Shown here piece by piece: positions 13,807 to 23,358 of a stretch of 64,000 bases of DNA. The notes below the pieces were generated by a model. That model saw only the letters and a list, made by a program, of their open reading frames with translations. It made no database searches and was not told the DNA's origin. The stretch spans positions 90,181 to 154,180 of the forward strand of contig ONCQ01000004.1 of the NCBI GenBank assembly GCA_900316355.1. Reading direction: 5' to 3'. Origin of the DNA: an uncultured Prevotellaceae bacterium (GTDB lineage: Bacteria; Bacteroidota; Bacteroidia; Bacteroidales; Bacteroidaceae). Position 1 is the first letter of the stretch, and each line of letters opens with the position of its first letter. The position numbers and the translations under genes are program-made.

Positions 13807-16800
13807 TTAGAATCCCAAGTTGATACTGGCCGTGAAATAGCGTGCACGGGGCGTTCTGTTGCTGTCGATGGAGATCTTCGACCATCCGTTCGGGGCCACC
13901 TCGGGGTCGGTACCGGAGTACTTGCTCCAAACCCACAGGTTGTTGGCAGAAGCGAAGAGCTTCAAGGAACGGATGCCCCATTTCTTCAGGATCTTCGGGT
14001 CGAAGTCATAGCTAATCTGGATGTACTGCAGGCGCAGGTAGTCACCGTTCTCCACGTAGCGGTCGGTGGGCAAGGCATTGTAGCTGGCGTACTCGGCCGT
14101 GTTCAGTGCGCGTGGAATCTCGGTGATATCGCCGTTCTTGCGCCAGCGCCATGTGGTGGCATAGCTCTGGTTGTCGTTGGCGCGCATGGCCTCTGCGTTG
14201 TGGCGTGCCCAGTTGACAATCTGGTAGCCCATGCGGTAGTTGAAGCCGGTGTTCAGTGACAGACGGTCCCATTTCAGTGTGAAGCCGAAACCACCGTTGC
14301 AGGAGGGGTTGGAGTTGCCGAGATAGACGATATCCAGACGGTCAATCTGTCCGTCGTGGTTGATATCCTCGTAGATGACATCGCCGCCCTGGAAATCCTT
14401 GCGGGAACCGCGGTTGTAGCAATAGTACATCTTCAGGGGATCGCCATTCTGGTCGGTGAGCATGTTGCCATTCTCGTCGAAGGCGACAGGGCAGGTGGCA
14501 TTCTCGCCGCGGCGTGCGGCAGCGGAGGCCGTGTTGATGGCGTAGTCCTTTACCCAGCTGCCGTCGGACGTCTGCTTGTAGTGCCAGCCATCGCCCATGG
14601 ACTGTGCTTCAGCCAGTGACTTGCTGTCGCGGTAGCCGCCGTTACCGTCGGGCACGCTCTCGGCGTAGCCGTACCTATACCATGAGCTCTGGGTGTAGCC
14701 GCTGTGCTCATAGTCATAGCGATAGACGCCCTTGTACTTCAGACCATAGATGGAACCGAAGGCATTATGCTCCTGAATGAAGCGAAGGGCATCATAGTCC
14801 AGGTTGGTTGGTTCGGTGGTCTCGCTGGGGTTCAAGCCTTCCAGAATCAGGGGATCCATCTCCTCAATCTCGTTGATGTTCTGTGCGATGTTGCCGCGCA
14901 GCTTCATGGAGAACTTACCCACCTTGGCGAACCAGCCAGTGGAGAAGTTCAACTCCCAACCCTTGTTACGCATGACACCTGCGTTGACCTTAGCCAGCGA
15001 GGAAAAACCGTTGGCTGAGGCAATGCGCTGATTTTTCATAATCAGGTCAGAGACCTTGTTGTCATAGAGCTCGAACTCCAAATTGATGAGGTCGTCGAAG
15101 AGGCCTACATTGAAGCCGAGGTTCAGCTTGCGAGTCTTCTCCCAACGGATGGAACTCAGCGACAAGTTCTCAGGGATGATGATGGAGTGGCCGTTGTAGT
15201 AGGTACCTGCCTGCCTGTATCTGTTATACTGGTTGAGTTCGCCACCGCCGGTGTTACCCGTGATACCCCATGTGGGACGTACGGAGAGCATGGAGAGCCA
15301 TTTCCTGGACCATTTCATCCAGGGCTCGTCGATGATGTTCCAGCGGAGACCCACGAAGGGGAAGGTGCCGAACTTGTGGCCTTGGCCGAAGGTCGTGTTG
15401 CCGTCCCAACGGACGCTGACATCGAGGTTGTACTTACTCTTATAGGAAGCATGTGCGCGCACGAAGAAGCTGGTCTCGCGCCATTCGCCATTACTGGCAC
15501 CTGCACCCTGCAGCAGCGCTACAATCGTGGGGTCGGTGACGCCGTTAGGCACGTTCCACAAATCGGTATTCTGTCTGCTGGATGAACCGCTCTTCAACTC
15601 CCAGCTGACCAAGGCGCTGGCGCTCCAGTCCTCATTCTTGAAATGGGGATAGAAGGACAGGTTATGGCGGGTGGTGAATTCTAAGCTTTTGTACTCTTCA
15701 TTGCCCACTGTGTTGCGGTTGTTGTTAATTTTGCCCTTACCATGCTGATATGGGGTGTCGCCACCATACTGCCAGTCCATGGTGATCAGGTCAGCGGGGA
15801 GGTACTTGTCGTTGGACGTGTTGTAGATATTCAGCTGCACATCGCCCAGATAATTCAGCTGTGTGTGATCATTGTCCTTGCCCAACAGCTTGTACTCGAT
15901 GGCAAACTGCGGGGTGAGGTTGTACTGCCTCTCCTTGTTCCAGCCGCCGTAGGCGTATGCCACGGGGTTGCCGTTGACGAACATATCGTAGAGGTTGTAG
16001 CTGGTGTAGTTGTAACCATACTGTGCATCGTTGGCCGTCGTCAGCCTCACGGGGCTGAGGGGCAGCATATTGAAGTAGTTGCCCGTGGGGACGTAGGTGA
16101 GTTGGCCATCTACCATCTTGGCGGACATCTCATCGATGCTCATATTCGGCATGGCCTTGTAGGCTTTGGCCAAAATGTCGCTTCGATTATTTTCATTATT
16201 AGTGAAATTCTTGTGGTTGGTGGTGAAGGTCAGGCTGATGTTGGAGGTGAACTTGATGCGGTCACTGACTGTGTAGTCCAAGGCGGTCTGTGTGGTGAAG
16301 CGGTCGAACTTTTGGCCGATGATAGAGCCCTTGGATTTATCATAACCTGCCGACACACGGAACTGTGCCTTCTCACCACCACCCGAGAGGGTGACATACC
16401 ACTTGTGCTCCTGACCGAACTGGCGGACAGCATCAATCCAGTCGGTGTTGTTGCTGTAGTGTGGATAGATGTTCGGGCGGGTCTGGTCGTAGGACAGCTC
16501 CGGCATATTTGTCTGTATATGCTGCGGGTTGTAGTAGGACTCCTTCAGCATCATGGTGTAGCCGTCACCGTCGAGCATCTTGTAGCCATCGGGCTGCCAG
16601 GTGCCGTTGAACTTATAGGAGAAGGTGACGTTGGTCTTACCACGATGACCGCGGCGCAGCTTGATCTCGATGACACCGTTGGCACCGCGTGAACCCCACT
16701 TCGCCGTGGAGGCATCCTTCAGCACCTCGATGCTCTGGATATCCTCGGGGTTGACATTGAGGAGGGTGGAGAACTGCTCCTCGTTGTCGAGGTCGCCGAA

Positions 16801-17427
16801 GTCGATGTCCTTGGTGGCATCTTCAGGAAGCTCGAAGATGTGGTCGTTGACGACAATCAGCGGCTGGGCGTTACCGTTGATGGTGGTGGTACCGCGCAGA
16901 CGCATCGTCGTACCGGAACCGAGGTTACCGGAGTTCTGGACGATATCGAGACCGGCAATCTGACCTTGCAAGGCCTGATCGACAGACTCGAAGGCCATAC
17001 CTTCCATTTCATCCATGCTGAAGGTCTGGGAGGCTCCCGCCAACTCGCGGACGGGGATGCTGAGGCCGCCGGACTGTTGGGTCTTCTTGGCCGTGACTTT
17101 CACCTCGGTCATCGTCTTCGTGTTGTCGGCCAGCTTAATCTTGAAGACGTTGCGCGTGCCAATCTTCTGTGCCCAAGGCTTCAGGCCCATGAAAGTGATG
17201 GACAGCGTATTGTTGGGGTCCTTGATGGCGAGGGTGAAGTTACCGTTCATATCAGTGACGGTGGCACTGACGATACGGTTGTTCTTATCGCGCTCGACCA
17301 CATTGGCACCTGGCACGACATCGAAGTCATCCGATACGGTACCGGAAATACGACGCTGTTGCGCACTGGCCGTAGCGGCCGTGAAGCACATCGTGCAAAG
17401 CAGAATCAGTTTGAGGATCTTATTCAT
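13807..17427 (-). CDS. SusC/RagA-family TonB-dependent transporter
   Basis: Outer-membrane TonB-dependent transporter of 1206 aa. It has a signal peptide ending ATASAQ, a carboxypeptidase-regulatory-like domain (RISGTVSDDFDVVPGANV, residues about 25-110), a plug domain with TTMRLRGTTTINGNAQPLIV and SRGANGVIEIKLRRG, and a C-terminal barrel ending ASINLGF. Its ATG overlaps the end of the upstream fasciclin gene by 8 nt, implying translational coupling. The paired SusD gene follows after 12 nt. With the second pair (4217-7654 and 1871-4207) it makes a double SusCD system in one operon. Confidence 0.96.
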   Translation of the reverse strand: MNKILKLILLCTMCFTAATASAQQRRISGTVSDDFDVVPGANVVERDKNNRIVSATVTDMNGNFTLAIKDPNNTLSITFMGLKPWAQKIGTRNVFKIKLADNTKTMTEVKVTAKKTQQSGGLSIPVRELAGASQTFSMDEMEGMAFESVDQALQGQIAGLDIVQNSGNLGSGTTMRLRGTTTINGNAQPLIVVNDHIFELPEDATKDIDFGDLDNEEQFSTLLNVNPEDIQSIEVLKDASTAKWGSRGANGVIEIKLRRGHRGKTNVTFSYKFNGTWQPDGYKMLDGDGYTMMLKESYYNPQHIQTNMPELSYDQTRPNIYPHYSNNTDWIDAVRQFGQEHKWYVTLSGGGEKAQFRVSAGYDKSKGSIIGQKFDRFTTQTALDYTVSDRIKFTSNISLTFTTNHKNFTNNENNRSDILAKAYKAMPNMSIDEMSAKMVDGQLTYVPTGNYFNMLPLSPVRLTTANDAQYGYNYTSYNLYDMFVNGNPVAYAYGGWNKERQYNLTPQFAIEYKLLGKDNDHTQLNYLGDVQLNIYNTSNDKYLPADLITMDWQYGGDTPYQHGKGKINNNRNTVGNEEYKSLEFTTRHNLSFYPHFKNEDWSASALVSWELKSGSSSRQNTDLWNVPNGVTDPTIVALLQGAGASNGEWRETSFFVRAHASYKSKYNLDVSVRWDGNTTFGQGHKFGTFPFVGLRWNIIDEPWMKWSRKWLSMLSVRPTWGITGNTGGGELNQYNRYRQAGTYYNGHSIIIPENLSLSSIRWEKTRKLNLGFNVGLFDDLINLEFELYDNKVSDLIMKNQRIASANGFSSLAKVNAGVMRNKGWELNFSTGWFAKVGKFSMKLRGNIAQNINEIEEMDPLILEGLNPSETTEPTNLDYDALRFIQEHNAFGSIYGLKYKGVYRYDYEHSGYTQSSWYRYGYAESVPDGNGGYRDSKSLAEAQSMGDGWHYKQTSDGSWVKDYAINTASAAARRGENATCPVAFDENGNMLTDQNGDPLKMYYCYNRGSRKDFQGGDVIYEDINHDGQIDRLDIVYLGNSNPSCNGGFGFTLKWDRLSLNTGFNYRMGYQIVNWARHNAEAMRANDNQSYATTWRWRKNGDITEIPRALNTAEYASYNALPTDRYVENGDYLRLQYIQISYDFDPKILKKWGIRSLKLFASANNLWVWSKYSGTDPEVAPNGWSKISIDSNRTPRARYFTASINLGF

Positions 17428-20400
17428 GGCGCTTCATTTTTTTGATGCTGGTGGGGGAAGGGATGGAGAATCTCTTGAGGTAGTTCTTACAAGCTTTGAC
17501 GTTGGCCCAATCGCCGTCGAAGCGGCCACTCGTAAGAGGCTTGTGGTTGATGACACCGTCAATCTGGTGGACGACGGCAGAGCTGGAACTCTGGAGGACG
17601 ATGTAGTTCATCTCCAGCTTGCCGGTAGGTGTGGTCTTCTCACCGGACATCGTACCGTTCTTATCGTAGATACAGGTCATGTCACGGGTCATGATGTTGC
17701 GCAGGTCACCCGTGGTGGTGTGCGTGCCACATGAGCACGTGGTGTGATCCTCTGTGGGACCGCCTGCATTGTCGTGAATAATCAGCTTGGAACCGTCACC
17801 TGACTTCGTGCGGCCCATGTAAGCCTTGATGAAGACGCCGTTGACCTGGTCGTAGCTGGAGGTGGTGAACTCCTTCGCATCACGCGCTGTCTTGTCCTCG
17901 AAGAAGCTGTTGTCGAGGAAGTGGCTGCGGATGAAGTTGTTGAGGTAGGTAATCATCGTGGTAACCTTGAGGCTGTCGGAACTTTCCGCCTCCGGTTCGC
18001 CTGTTCCGGAATCTATCTGGTGAATCCACATCACCTTGCCGTTGGGATATCTCTTGGGCTCGGGCTCTGCTGTGGGGTCCAGAGGATCGACATCTTCCCA
18101 TTGGATACCTGCATTATAGGCATCACGGATGTCTTGCCAAGTGGGCAGGCCGTTGGCTTCAGCCTGTGTGATGGCATCGTTGGATGGCACCAGCACGGTG
18201 AAGTTATAGTTGCTGAGGAACTTCACGTTACGATCTACAGCACCACCCTGATCCCAGATGGCCAGGTTCTCGGGCTTCAAGCCGCAGTCCTTGGTGATGT
18301 CGCTGTTACCGTCCATATCCGTGAGTTCGAAGAACTTCTCGCACTCTGCGGCATATTCATTGGACATGATATAGTAGATACTTCTGCTGGCGGGGATGAT
18401 GGGGGAGTCATCGATGGTGAAGGTGTGACCGTTCAACTTCTCCAAAGCATTCTTCTCCTCGATATTGATTTCCAAGGTGCCGAGAGCCTCGGGGGTGGCG
18501 GCATAGCCGTCGCGCTCGTTCTCCAGCTGGAAGCCGCCTTGCACCTTGGTGACGGCATACTTGCCGGTGGACGGATTGAAGACCTTGGTCACCTTGATGC
18601 CGACGCCGTTCTTGGCGAGGTAGTACTCGTCCTCGTTGTCAATGGGGTTGTCGCCCGTGTGCACGATGGTGTGGCTCTCCAGGATATCACGCAGACGGTT
18701 CAGGAGCTCCACTTCCGTCAGCTGGTCGAGGTTGAAGGGAACTTCGGCGATGGTGCCGTTCAAACGGTCGTAGGAATACAGAATCTTACCGACCTTGAGG
18801 GGCGGGTTACCGCGGCCGTTGTCTGTCATCTCAATACGGATGACGCGCGGGTGCTGGCTGGTGAAGCTGATGGGGTCGTAGTAGCGCTTCAGGGCCTCGT
18901 CACTGGGCAGGAAGAAGGAGAAGCGGGAGCGCATGGCCATCAAGTAGGCATAGTAGTTCATGTGCATCTTGTCCGCATTCGGGTCGCTACCGTTGTTGAT
19001 GGCCCACTGCATAATCTTGTTGGTTCTGCGGATGTTGGCGGGACCGGCAACAGATTCGTAGCGGGCGGGGCCGTACACCTTATTCATTAGGTAGATGACA
19101 CCGTTGCAGGCCAGCAGGCTGGACTCAATCTCGTCGCGGTCAGCCTCTTCGAACATCTCAATCTGTGAGTCGTGGTCGCGGAGCGTCAGCATCTTGCTGG
19201 GCACGGATTGCACGAAGGAGTTGAACATGATGACGTTCAGCAGGGATGCCAAGGTGTTCAACGGGATGCAGTCGATGTTCCTATAGAGGGTCTCCAAATC
19301 GTCGAGCTCGAAGGTCTTGGCTGTCTGGTCGGGGGAGTATTCCTCGACGAGCTGCGAGCCGCTACCGCCGATGGAGAAATATTTCACCAGCGCCTCGTCG
19401 TTGGGCACGAACATGGCGGCCATGTCCTTGCGCTCGTTGCCGGAGGACATCGTGAACTCGCTCCAGGCGGGATCCAGATACAGGACTGCGCCGTCGGGCA
19501 GCGTCCTGTTATTGGGACCCTTGTTCAGGGTCGCCTTGCTGGCATTGGTGAGGGAGAAATAGCGCTTCGTGTAGATCGTTCCCGAGAAATCAGGATGCAG
19601 GTTCTTGTAGGCCTCCGTGATGGCGGTGTTGGGGAACGGCGCGGAGAAGCGGTCGATCATGTGGCTGAAGATGTTCGTCTTGCCGTTGGTGCGGAGCACC
19701 TCTGCCATGCTGCCCAGGGGCACGGGCACCTTGTCGGTGATGTTGACATAGCCGTTTTCTGCGACGCGGTCTTTCTCGATGATGCGGGCGTCGTAGATAT
19801 GTACGTCGTCGGCTACGCGGGACTCACCCATGATGGTCTCGAAGTCGTCGTCGGTGATGCTGATGTCGCCGCGACCCATGTGCTCACGCGTGAAGTGAAT
19901 CATCATGTTCTTGCTGTCGTCCGCTACGAGGTAGATGCCTTTGTTGTCCTTGCGGAACTCCTCCCAGAAGTCGTAGCCGTTGGCGATGTCTTCTTCGTTG
20001 TAGGTGACGGGCACCTGGTCGGCGGGGAGATAGGTGATGGAGTCCAAGACGCTGACCGTGGTGTAGCGACGCATATACTGTCCAGGCTCCGGGGCGTTGC
20101 TTCCTGAGGCTTCCGAGGCGGAGAGGTTCTCCATCGTGATGGCGTTCTCGAGCAAACTCGTGTGAACCAGCAGGTTCTTCTGAGCCGGTGAGAGGTTGGC
20201 ATAGCTGGTGGCCGTGTGCCAGGGGTTGGTGGCGGGGAGCGTGGCGTTCCTCTTGTAGAACTGTTCCCATGCGGCGTCGTTGGCCGCGAAGACGGTGTTG
20301 GAGCCTGTCTTGCCGAGGACTTCCTTCAGGTTACGGGCACCCTCGGTGTTGATAGCGGGGTCGTCCAGCAACTTCAGGTAGTTACTGAAGCCTTCATTTT

Positions 20401-20551
20401 CCAAGATAGAGTAGATGTTCTCGGACAGCCATTCCGGCTTCTCGTCGTCGAGGGTGTACTCATCTTTACAAGCCCAAGTCGTTCCGCAAAGAGCCATTAT
20501 GCACAGCGTGCGTAACGCATGTGTGCCGAACGAGCTAAAACGGTTTTTCAT
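17420..20551 (-). CDS. Large multi-fasciclin-domain lipoprotein, first gene of the SusCD operon
   Basis: Protein of 1043 aa starting at the ATG at 20549-20551 (MKNRFSSFG). An in-frame ATG 96 nt upstream is open but lies close to the predicted transcription start and would put charged residues before the signal peptide, so I reject it. The lipobox ends TTWAC. At least four FAS1-like repeats can be traced by their conserved phrases: TVFAANDAAWEQF, AAMFVPNDEALVKYF, SFFLPSDEALKRYY and TVLVPSNDAITQAE. Some repeats are separated by long insertions. A Cys-containing stretch (TTCSCGTHT) lies near the C-terminus. Its stop overlaps the SusC start by 8 nt. The function is inferred as a surface binding or adhesion partner of the SusCD complex. 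Confidence 0.88.
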   Translation of the reverse strand: MKNRFSSFGTHALRTLCIMALCGTTWACKDEYTLDDEKPEWLSENIYSILENEGFSNYLKLLDDPAINTEGARNLKEVLGKTGSNTVFAANDAAWEQFYKRNATLPATNPWHTATSYANLSPAQKNLLVHTSLLENAITMENLSASEASGSNAPEPGQYMRRYTTVSVLDSITYLPADQVPVTYNEEDIANGYDFWEEFRKDNKGIYLVADDSKNMMIHFTREHMGRGDISITDDDFETIMGESRVADDVHIYDARIIEKDRVAENGYVNITDKVPVPLGSMAEVLRTNGKTNIFSHMIDRFSAPFPNTAITEAYKNLHPDFSGTIYTKRYFSLTNASKATLNKGPNNRTLPDGAVLYLDPAWSEFTMSSGNERKDMAAMFVPNDEALVKYFSIGGSGSQLVEEYSPDQTAKTFELDDLETLYRNIDCIPLNTLASLLNVIMFNSFVQSVPSKMLTLRDHDSQIEMFEEADRDEIESSLLACNGVIYLMNKVYGPARYESVAGPANIRRTNKIMQWAINNGSDPNADKMHMNYYAYLMAMRSRFSFFLPSDEALKRYYDPISFTSQHPRVIRIEMTDNGRGNPPLKVGKILYSYDRLNGTIAEVPFNLDQLTEVELLNRLRDILESHTIVHTGDNPIDNEDEYYLAKNGVGIKVTKVFNPSTGKYAVTKVQGGFQLENERDGYAATPEALGTLEINIEEKNALEKLNGHTFTIDDSPIIPASRSIYYIMSNEYAAECEKFFELTDMDGNSDITKDCGLKPENLAIWDQGGAVDRNVKFLSNYNFTVLVPSNDAITQAEANGLPTWQDIRDAYNAGIQWEDVDPLDPTAEPEPKRYPNGKVMWIHQIDSGTGEPEAESSDSLKVTTMITYLNNFIRSHFLDNSFFEDKTARDAKEFTTSSYDQVNGVFIKAYMGRTKSGDGSKLIIHDNAGGPTEDHTTCSCGTHTTTGDLRNIMTRDMTCIYDKNGTMSGEKTTPTGKLEMNYIVLQSSSSAVVHQIDGVINHKPLTSGRFDGDWANVKACKNYLKRFSIPSPTSIKKMKRHE

Positions 20552-20657
20552 ACACTTGAAATTGATTTTTATTAGTTGATTGATTTTATTCAAGTTAGTT
20601 AGTGCGCAGCTAGCCTTTTTATGGGCACACTGCGGTAGTAAATGCACTACAAGCGCT

Positions 20658-20691
20658 CAAAATTAAGGCTTTTTTGAAATACGAGCTTCAA
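20658..20691 (-). promoter_or_regulatory. Probable promoter of the seven-gene SusCD/fasciclin operon
   Basis: Minus-strand TAATTTTG (20658-20665) fits the -7 element TAnnTTTG; a TTG (20689-20691) lies 23 nt upstream, slightly longer than ideal. The leader to the ATG at 20551 would be about 100 nt. The rest of 20552-20838 is AT-rich and holds only this element and the hairpin at 20777-20815. No regulator gene for this locus is visible in the window. Confidence 0.4.
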
Positions 20692-20776
20692 TAATCCTTG
20701 GGAAAATGGGAATATTAACGTTTTTTAATAAATAAAGTGTGTAAGAGTGTATATGAACCTACAGGTGCATCAACAG

Positions 20777-20815
20777 CTACGGACTGTACGGTATCGGGGG
20801 CCGTACAGTCCGTAG
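20777..20815 (-). terminator. 15-bp perfect hairpin after the GH43 gene
   Basis: Arms CTACGGACTGTACGG and CCGTACAGTCCGTAG around a 9-nt loop, 24 nt past the stop of the GH43 gene and before the SusCD promoter. No U-run follows on either strand, as with the hairpin at 1808-1841. Confidence 0.55.
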
Positions 20816-20838
20816 CAGGGACGTTTTGTCGGGGTGGG

Positions 20839-21819
20839 TTAGCGGTTGGGGAAGGCCTTCAGCAGGCGCTTCAGTTCCTTGGCGGTGATGGCGATGACGG
20901 TGCCGTGGCGGGGCGTGAAGGCGCCCTCGGTCTTGGTGTCCTGCACCTGATGGAAGGTGCGGAGACCGTCGGTGCTCTTGCAGAACTGATAGTGGCCGCT
21001 GGTGTAGCAGTCGTACATCAGCACCCAGTTGCCATCGTGGAGGCGGAAGACGCCGGAGCCCTCCACCGCCTTGTTGGTGTCCTGGCACCAGCCGGGTTGG
21101 AGCTCCCAGGTGTTGCCGTCGTAGAAGTTCTTGGCGATAAACTGTTTGATGCCCTTCTGGCGGCTGCCTTCGGTCTTGAAGAAGATATGTAGCAGGCCTT
21201 CATCGTCCTGCACGATGTCGGTGTCGATGCTGGCATTCTTCATGTCGAAGAGCAGCTGGGGGGTACCCTCCAAGTCGCTGAAGTCCTTGTTGGCGTAGGC
21301 CCAATAGACGCGGTCATAGGGGCAGGAGCCGTCGTCGGTGAGGATGGAGAAATAGACGATGTACTTGCCCGTCTGCTTGTCGTAGATGGTCTGAGGAGCC
21401 CACACGCGGGTGACATGCTCGAACATCGTGCCCTTGAAGCGGTCGGGGAAGTGCACGGTATGGTGCTGCCAGTGGACCAGATCCTTGGAGCGCATCAGCA
21501 CCATGCCGCGGTTGCTGCTCCAGCCGAGGCTGCTCTTCATGTCGGTGACGACCATGTAGAACCAGCCGCCCTTGCCGCGCAGGATATGGGGGTCGCGGAC
21601 ACAGCCGGTGCGGGCGATGTCCTTGGAGGCGATGATGGGTTGCCCGTTGTTCAGGGGCGTATAGTTCCAGCCGTCCTCGGAGATGGCGTAGCAGATCTGC
21701 TCGTTCTCGGGGGCGTTGCCGGTGAAGTAGGTGAAGAGATAGGCGGTTGTCTTGGGCTTGGCGGCAGCACCGCAGACTGCCAGCAGGAGCACAAAGGCCA
21801 GAAGTTGTTTGCGTTTCAT
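20839..21819 (-). CDS. GH43-like glycosidase (five-bladed beta-propeller)
   Basis: Secreted enzyme of 326 aa, start chosen at the ATG at 21817-21819 because it opens a clean signal peptide (MKRKQLLAFVLLLAVCG). Upstream in-frame codons overlap miaA and look non-coding. GH43 features are a catalytic base Asp in CVRDPHILRG, a pKa-modulating Asp in ASIDTDIVQDDEG and a general acid Glu in AVEGSGVFRL, spaced as in arabinofuranosidase/xylosidase propellers. It lies 34 nt downstream of miaA, at the edge of the SusCD locus. It probably acts on arabinose- or galactose-containing glycans together with that locus, but the exact activity cannot be assigned. Confidence 0.85.
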   Translation of the reverse strand: MKRKQLLAFVLLLAVCGAAAKPKTTAYLFTYFTGNAPENEQICYAISEDGWNYTPLNNGQPIIASKDIARTGCVRDPHILRGKGGWFYMVVTDMKSSLGWSSNRGMVLMRSKDLVHWQHHTVHFPDRFKGTMFEHVTRVWAPQTIYDKQTGKYIVYFSILTDDGSCPYDRVYWAYANKDFSDLEGTPQLLFDMKNASIDTDIVQDDEGLLHIFFKTEGSRQKGIKQFIAKNFYDGNTWELQPGWCQDTNKAVEGSGVFRLHDGNWVLMYDCYTSGHYQFCKSTDGLRTFHQVQDTKTEGAFTPRHGTVIAITAKELKRLLKAFPNR

Positions 21820-21853
21820 AAAAGATATAGTTAGAGTTGTTGGGTAAATGTCT

Positions 21854-22750
21854 TCAGCGCAGGGCATCGACAGCCTCGAAGAGCGCGTCGGCTTCAGAGG
21901 GATGGAACCAGTGGATATTGTCGTCGTGGGCAAACCACGTCATCTGTTTCTTGGCGTACACGCGGGTGTTCTTCTTCATCCGCTCGATGGCGAAGGGGAG
22001 CTCCCAGTGGCCGTCGAGGACCTCGAACATCTCCTTGTAGCCGACGGTGTTGAGGGCGTTCTCGTGGCGGTGGGGCAGCATCCGGCGGGCTTCCTCAAGG
22101 AGGCCATCGGCCACCATCTGGTCCACGCGCCGGTTGATGCGGTCGAAGAGGTCGGCGCGCTCACGGCGCAAGCCGAACTTGACGATGCGGAAGGGGCGCT
22201 CCTTGTGCGTCTCGGTGCGGAAGCTGGAGAAAGGTTGCCCCGTCTGGTAGCAGACCTCCAGGGCGTGGAGGATGCGCTTGGTGTTCTTGAGATCGACGCG
22301 TGCGTAGTAGGCGGGGTCCAGGAGCTTCAGCTCGGCCTTGAGGGTGTCGGCGCCTTCCGTTTCCAGACGCTGGCGCAGGTGGTCGCGGGTCTCCGGCGTG
22401 ATGGTGGGGATATCGTCTATGCCGTGGCAGACGGCGTCGATGTATAGCATGGAACCTCCGCTAAGGAGGAGGGTGTCGTGGGTCTTGAAGAGCTCGTCGG
22501 TGAGCTGCATGACATCGGCCTCAAAGCGTGCGGCGCTGTAGTAGTCGGTGATGTCGAGGATGCCGATGAAATAGTGGTACGCGCGTGCGAGCTGTTCGGG
22601 GGTGGGGGCTGCCGTGCCGATGGGCAGGCCTCGGTATATCTGACGGCTGTCGGCATTGATGACGGGGCTGCCGATATGGCGCGCCAGTTCGATGGCGAGT
22701 TCCGTCTTGCCTACGGCAGTGGGACCTATGAGAGCGATGAGGGTCTTCAT
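21854..22750 (-). CDS. miaA: tRNA dimethylallyltransferase
   Basis: Transfers a dimethylallyl group from DMAPP to N6 of A37 in tRNAs that read UNN codons. The 298-aa protein starts at the ATG at 22748-22750 (MKTLIALIG), with the P-loop GPTAVGKT at residues 9-16. It carries the family motifs INADSRQIYRG and GGSMLYIDAVCHGI, and VGYKEMFEVLDG near the C-terminus. The frame is open far upstream, but that portion overlaps the neighbouring gene and is low-complexity, so the shorter start is right. It is 37 nt downstream of the pRiA4b ORF-3-like gene. Confidence 0.96.
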   Translation of the reverse strand: MKTLIALIGPTAVGKTELAIELARHIGSPVINADSRQIYRGLPIGTAAPTPEQLARAYHYFIGILDITDYYSAARFEADVMQLTDELFKTHDTLLLSGGSMLYIDAVCHGIDDIPTITPETRDHLRQRLETEGADTLKAELKLLDPAYYARVDLKNTKRILHALEVCYQTGQPFSSFRTETHKERPFRIVKFGLRRERADLFDRINRRVDQMVADGLLEEARRMLPHRHENALNTVGYKEMFEVLDGHWELPFAIERMKKNTRVYAKKQMTWFAHDDNIHWFHPSEADALFEAVDALR

Positions 22751-22787
22751 CTTGGGAGGGATTCCCGGCAGGAAAACCGCCGGCGCA

Positions 22788-23357
22788 TTATTCTTCTGCG
22801 AAATCGAAGCCTTCAGGGTCGAGCTCGTCGAGTTCGAAGAGGTCGTCGTCGTCGGGCTCGCGGTCATCATCGTCGAGGCCTTCAGCGGCGAGCGCGGCGG
22901 CGTTGAGTTCGGCGAGAAGGGAGGAGGGGGCGTCTGCGGCGATGGCGGCAGGGGCTTCCTCGATGATGGCGGGGGCTGTGCCGTGGGAGCGGCGGCAGCG
23001 GGGGGCATCGATGTGTTTGCCGTATTCGATGTTGGTGACCTCCAGCAGGAAGCCGCGGTCTTTCTCAGCGTCGAAGACATACATGAGCCGCTGGTTCACA
23101 TCGTCGATGAGATCGCCGAGTTCCACCTCGTCCATGGTGTCCTCCTCGTAGCTCTTCTCGGGGATGGCGCGCTCGCGACGCCAGCCGTCGCACATGTAGA
23201 AAGTGGCGGGCTTGGACGGCGTTGCGCTGTCCCATTCGCAGGTCTTGCGGATGAGCTGATGCAGGTCTGCAAAGGTGGCGTCGGACTCTATCTGGAGCTC
23301 GATGGCAAAGTCTTCGTATGCCTCTTCGGGGCTGGCAGCGATAATGGTGTATAGCAT
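22788..23357 (-). CDS. pRiA4b ORF-3-like protein with acidic tail
   Basis: Protein of 189 aa whose first 110 residues fit the plasmid pRiA4b ORF-3-like fold (MLYTIIAASPEEAYEDFAIE at the start, ATFADLHQLIRK, then MCDGWRRERAIPEK and LGDLIDDVNQRLMYVFD). The last 80 residues are Ala-rich and then strongly acidic (DDDDREPDDDDLFEL). The family's function is not known to me. It starts 1 nt after the lpxA stop and precedes miaA, so it is co-transcribed with lipid A genes. Confidence 0.8.
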   Translation of the reverse strand: MLYTIIAASPEEAYEDFAIELQIESDATFADLHQLIRKTCEWDSATPSKPATFYMCDGWRRERAIPEKSYEEDTMDEVELGDLIDDVNQRLMYVFDAEKDRGFLLEVTNIEYGKHIDAPRCRRSHGTAPAIIEEAPAAIAADAPSSLLAELNAAALAAEGLDDDDREPDDDDLFELDELDPEGFDFAEE

Positions 23358-23358
23358 A

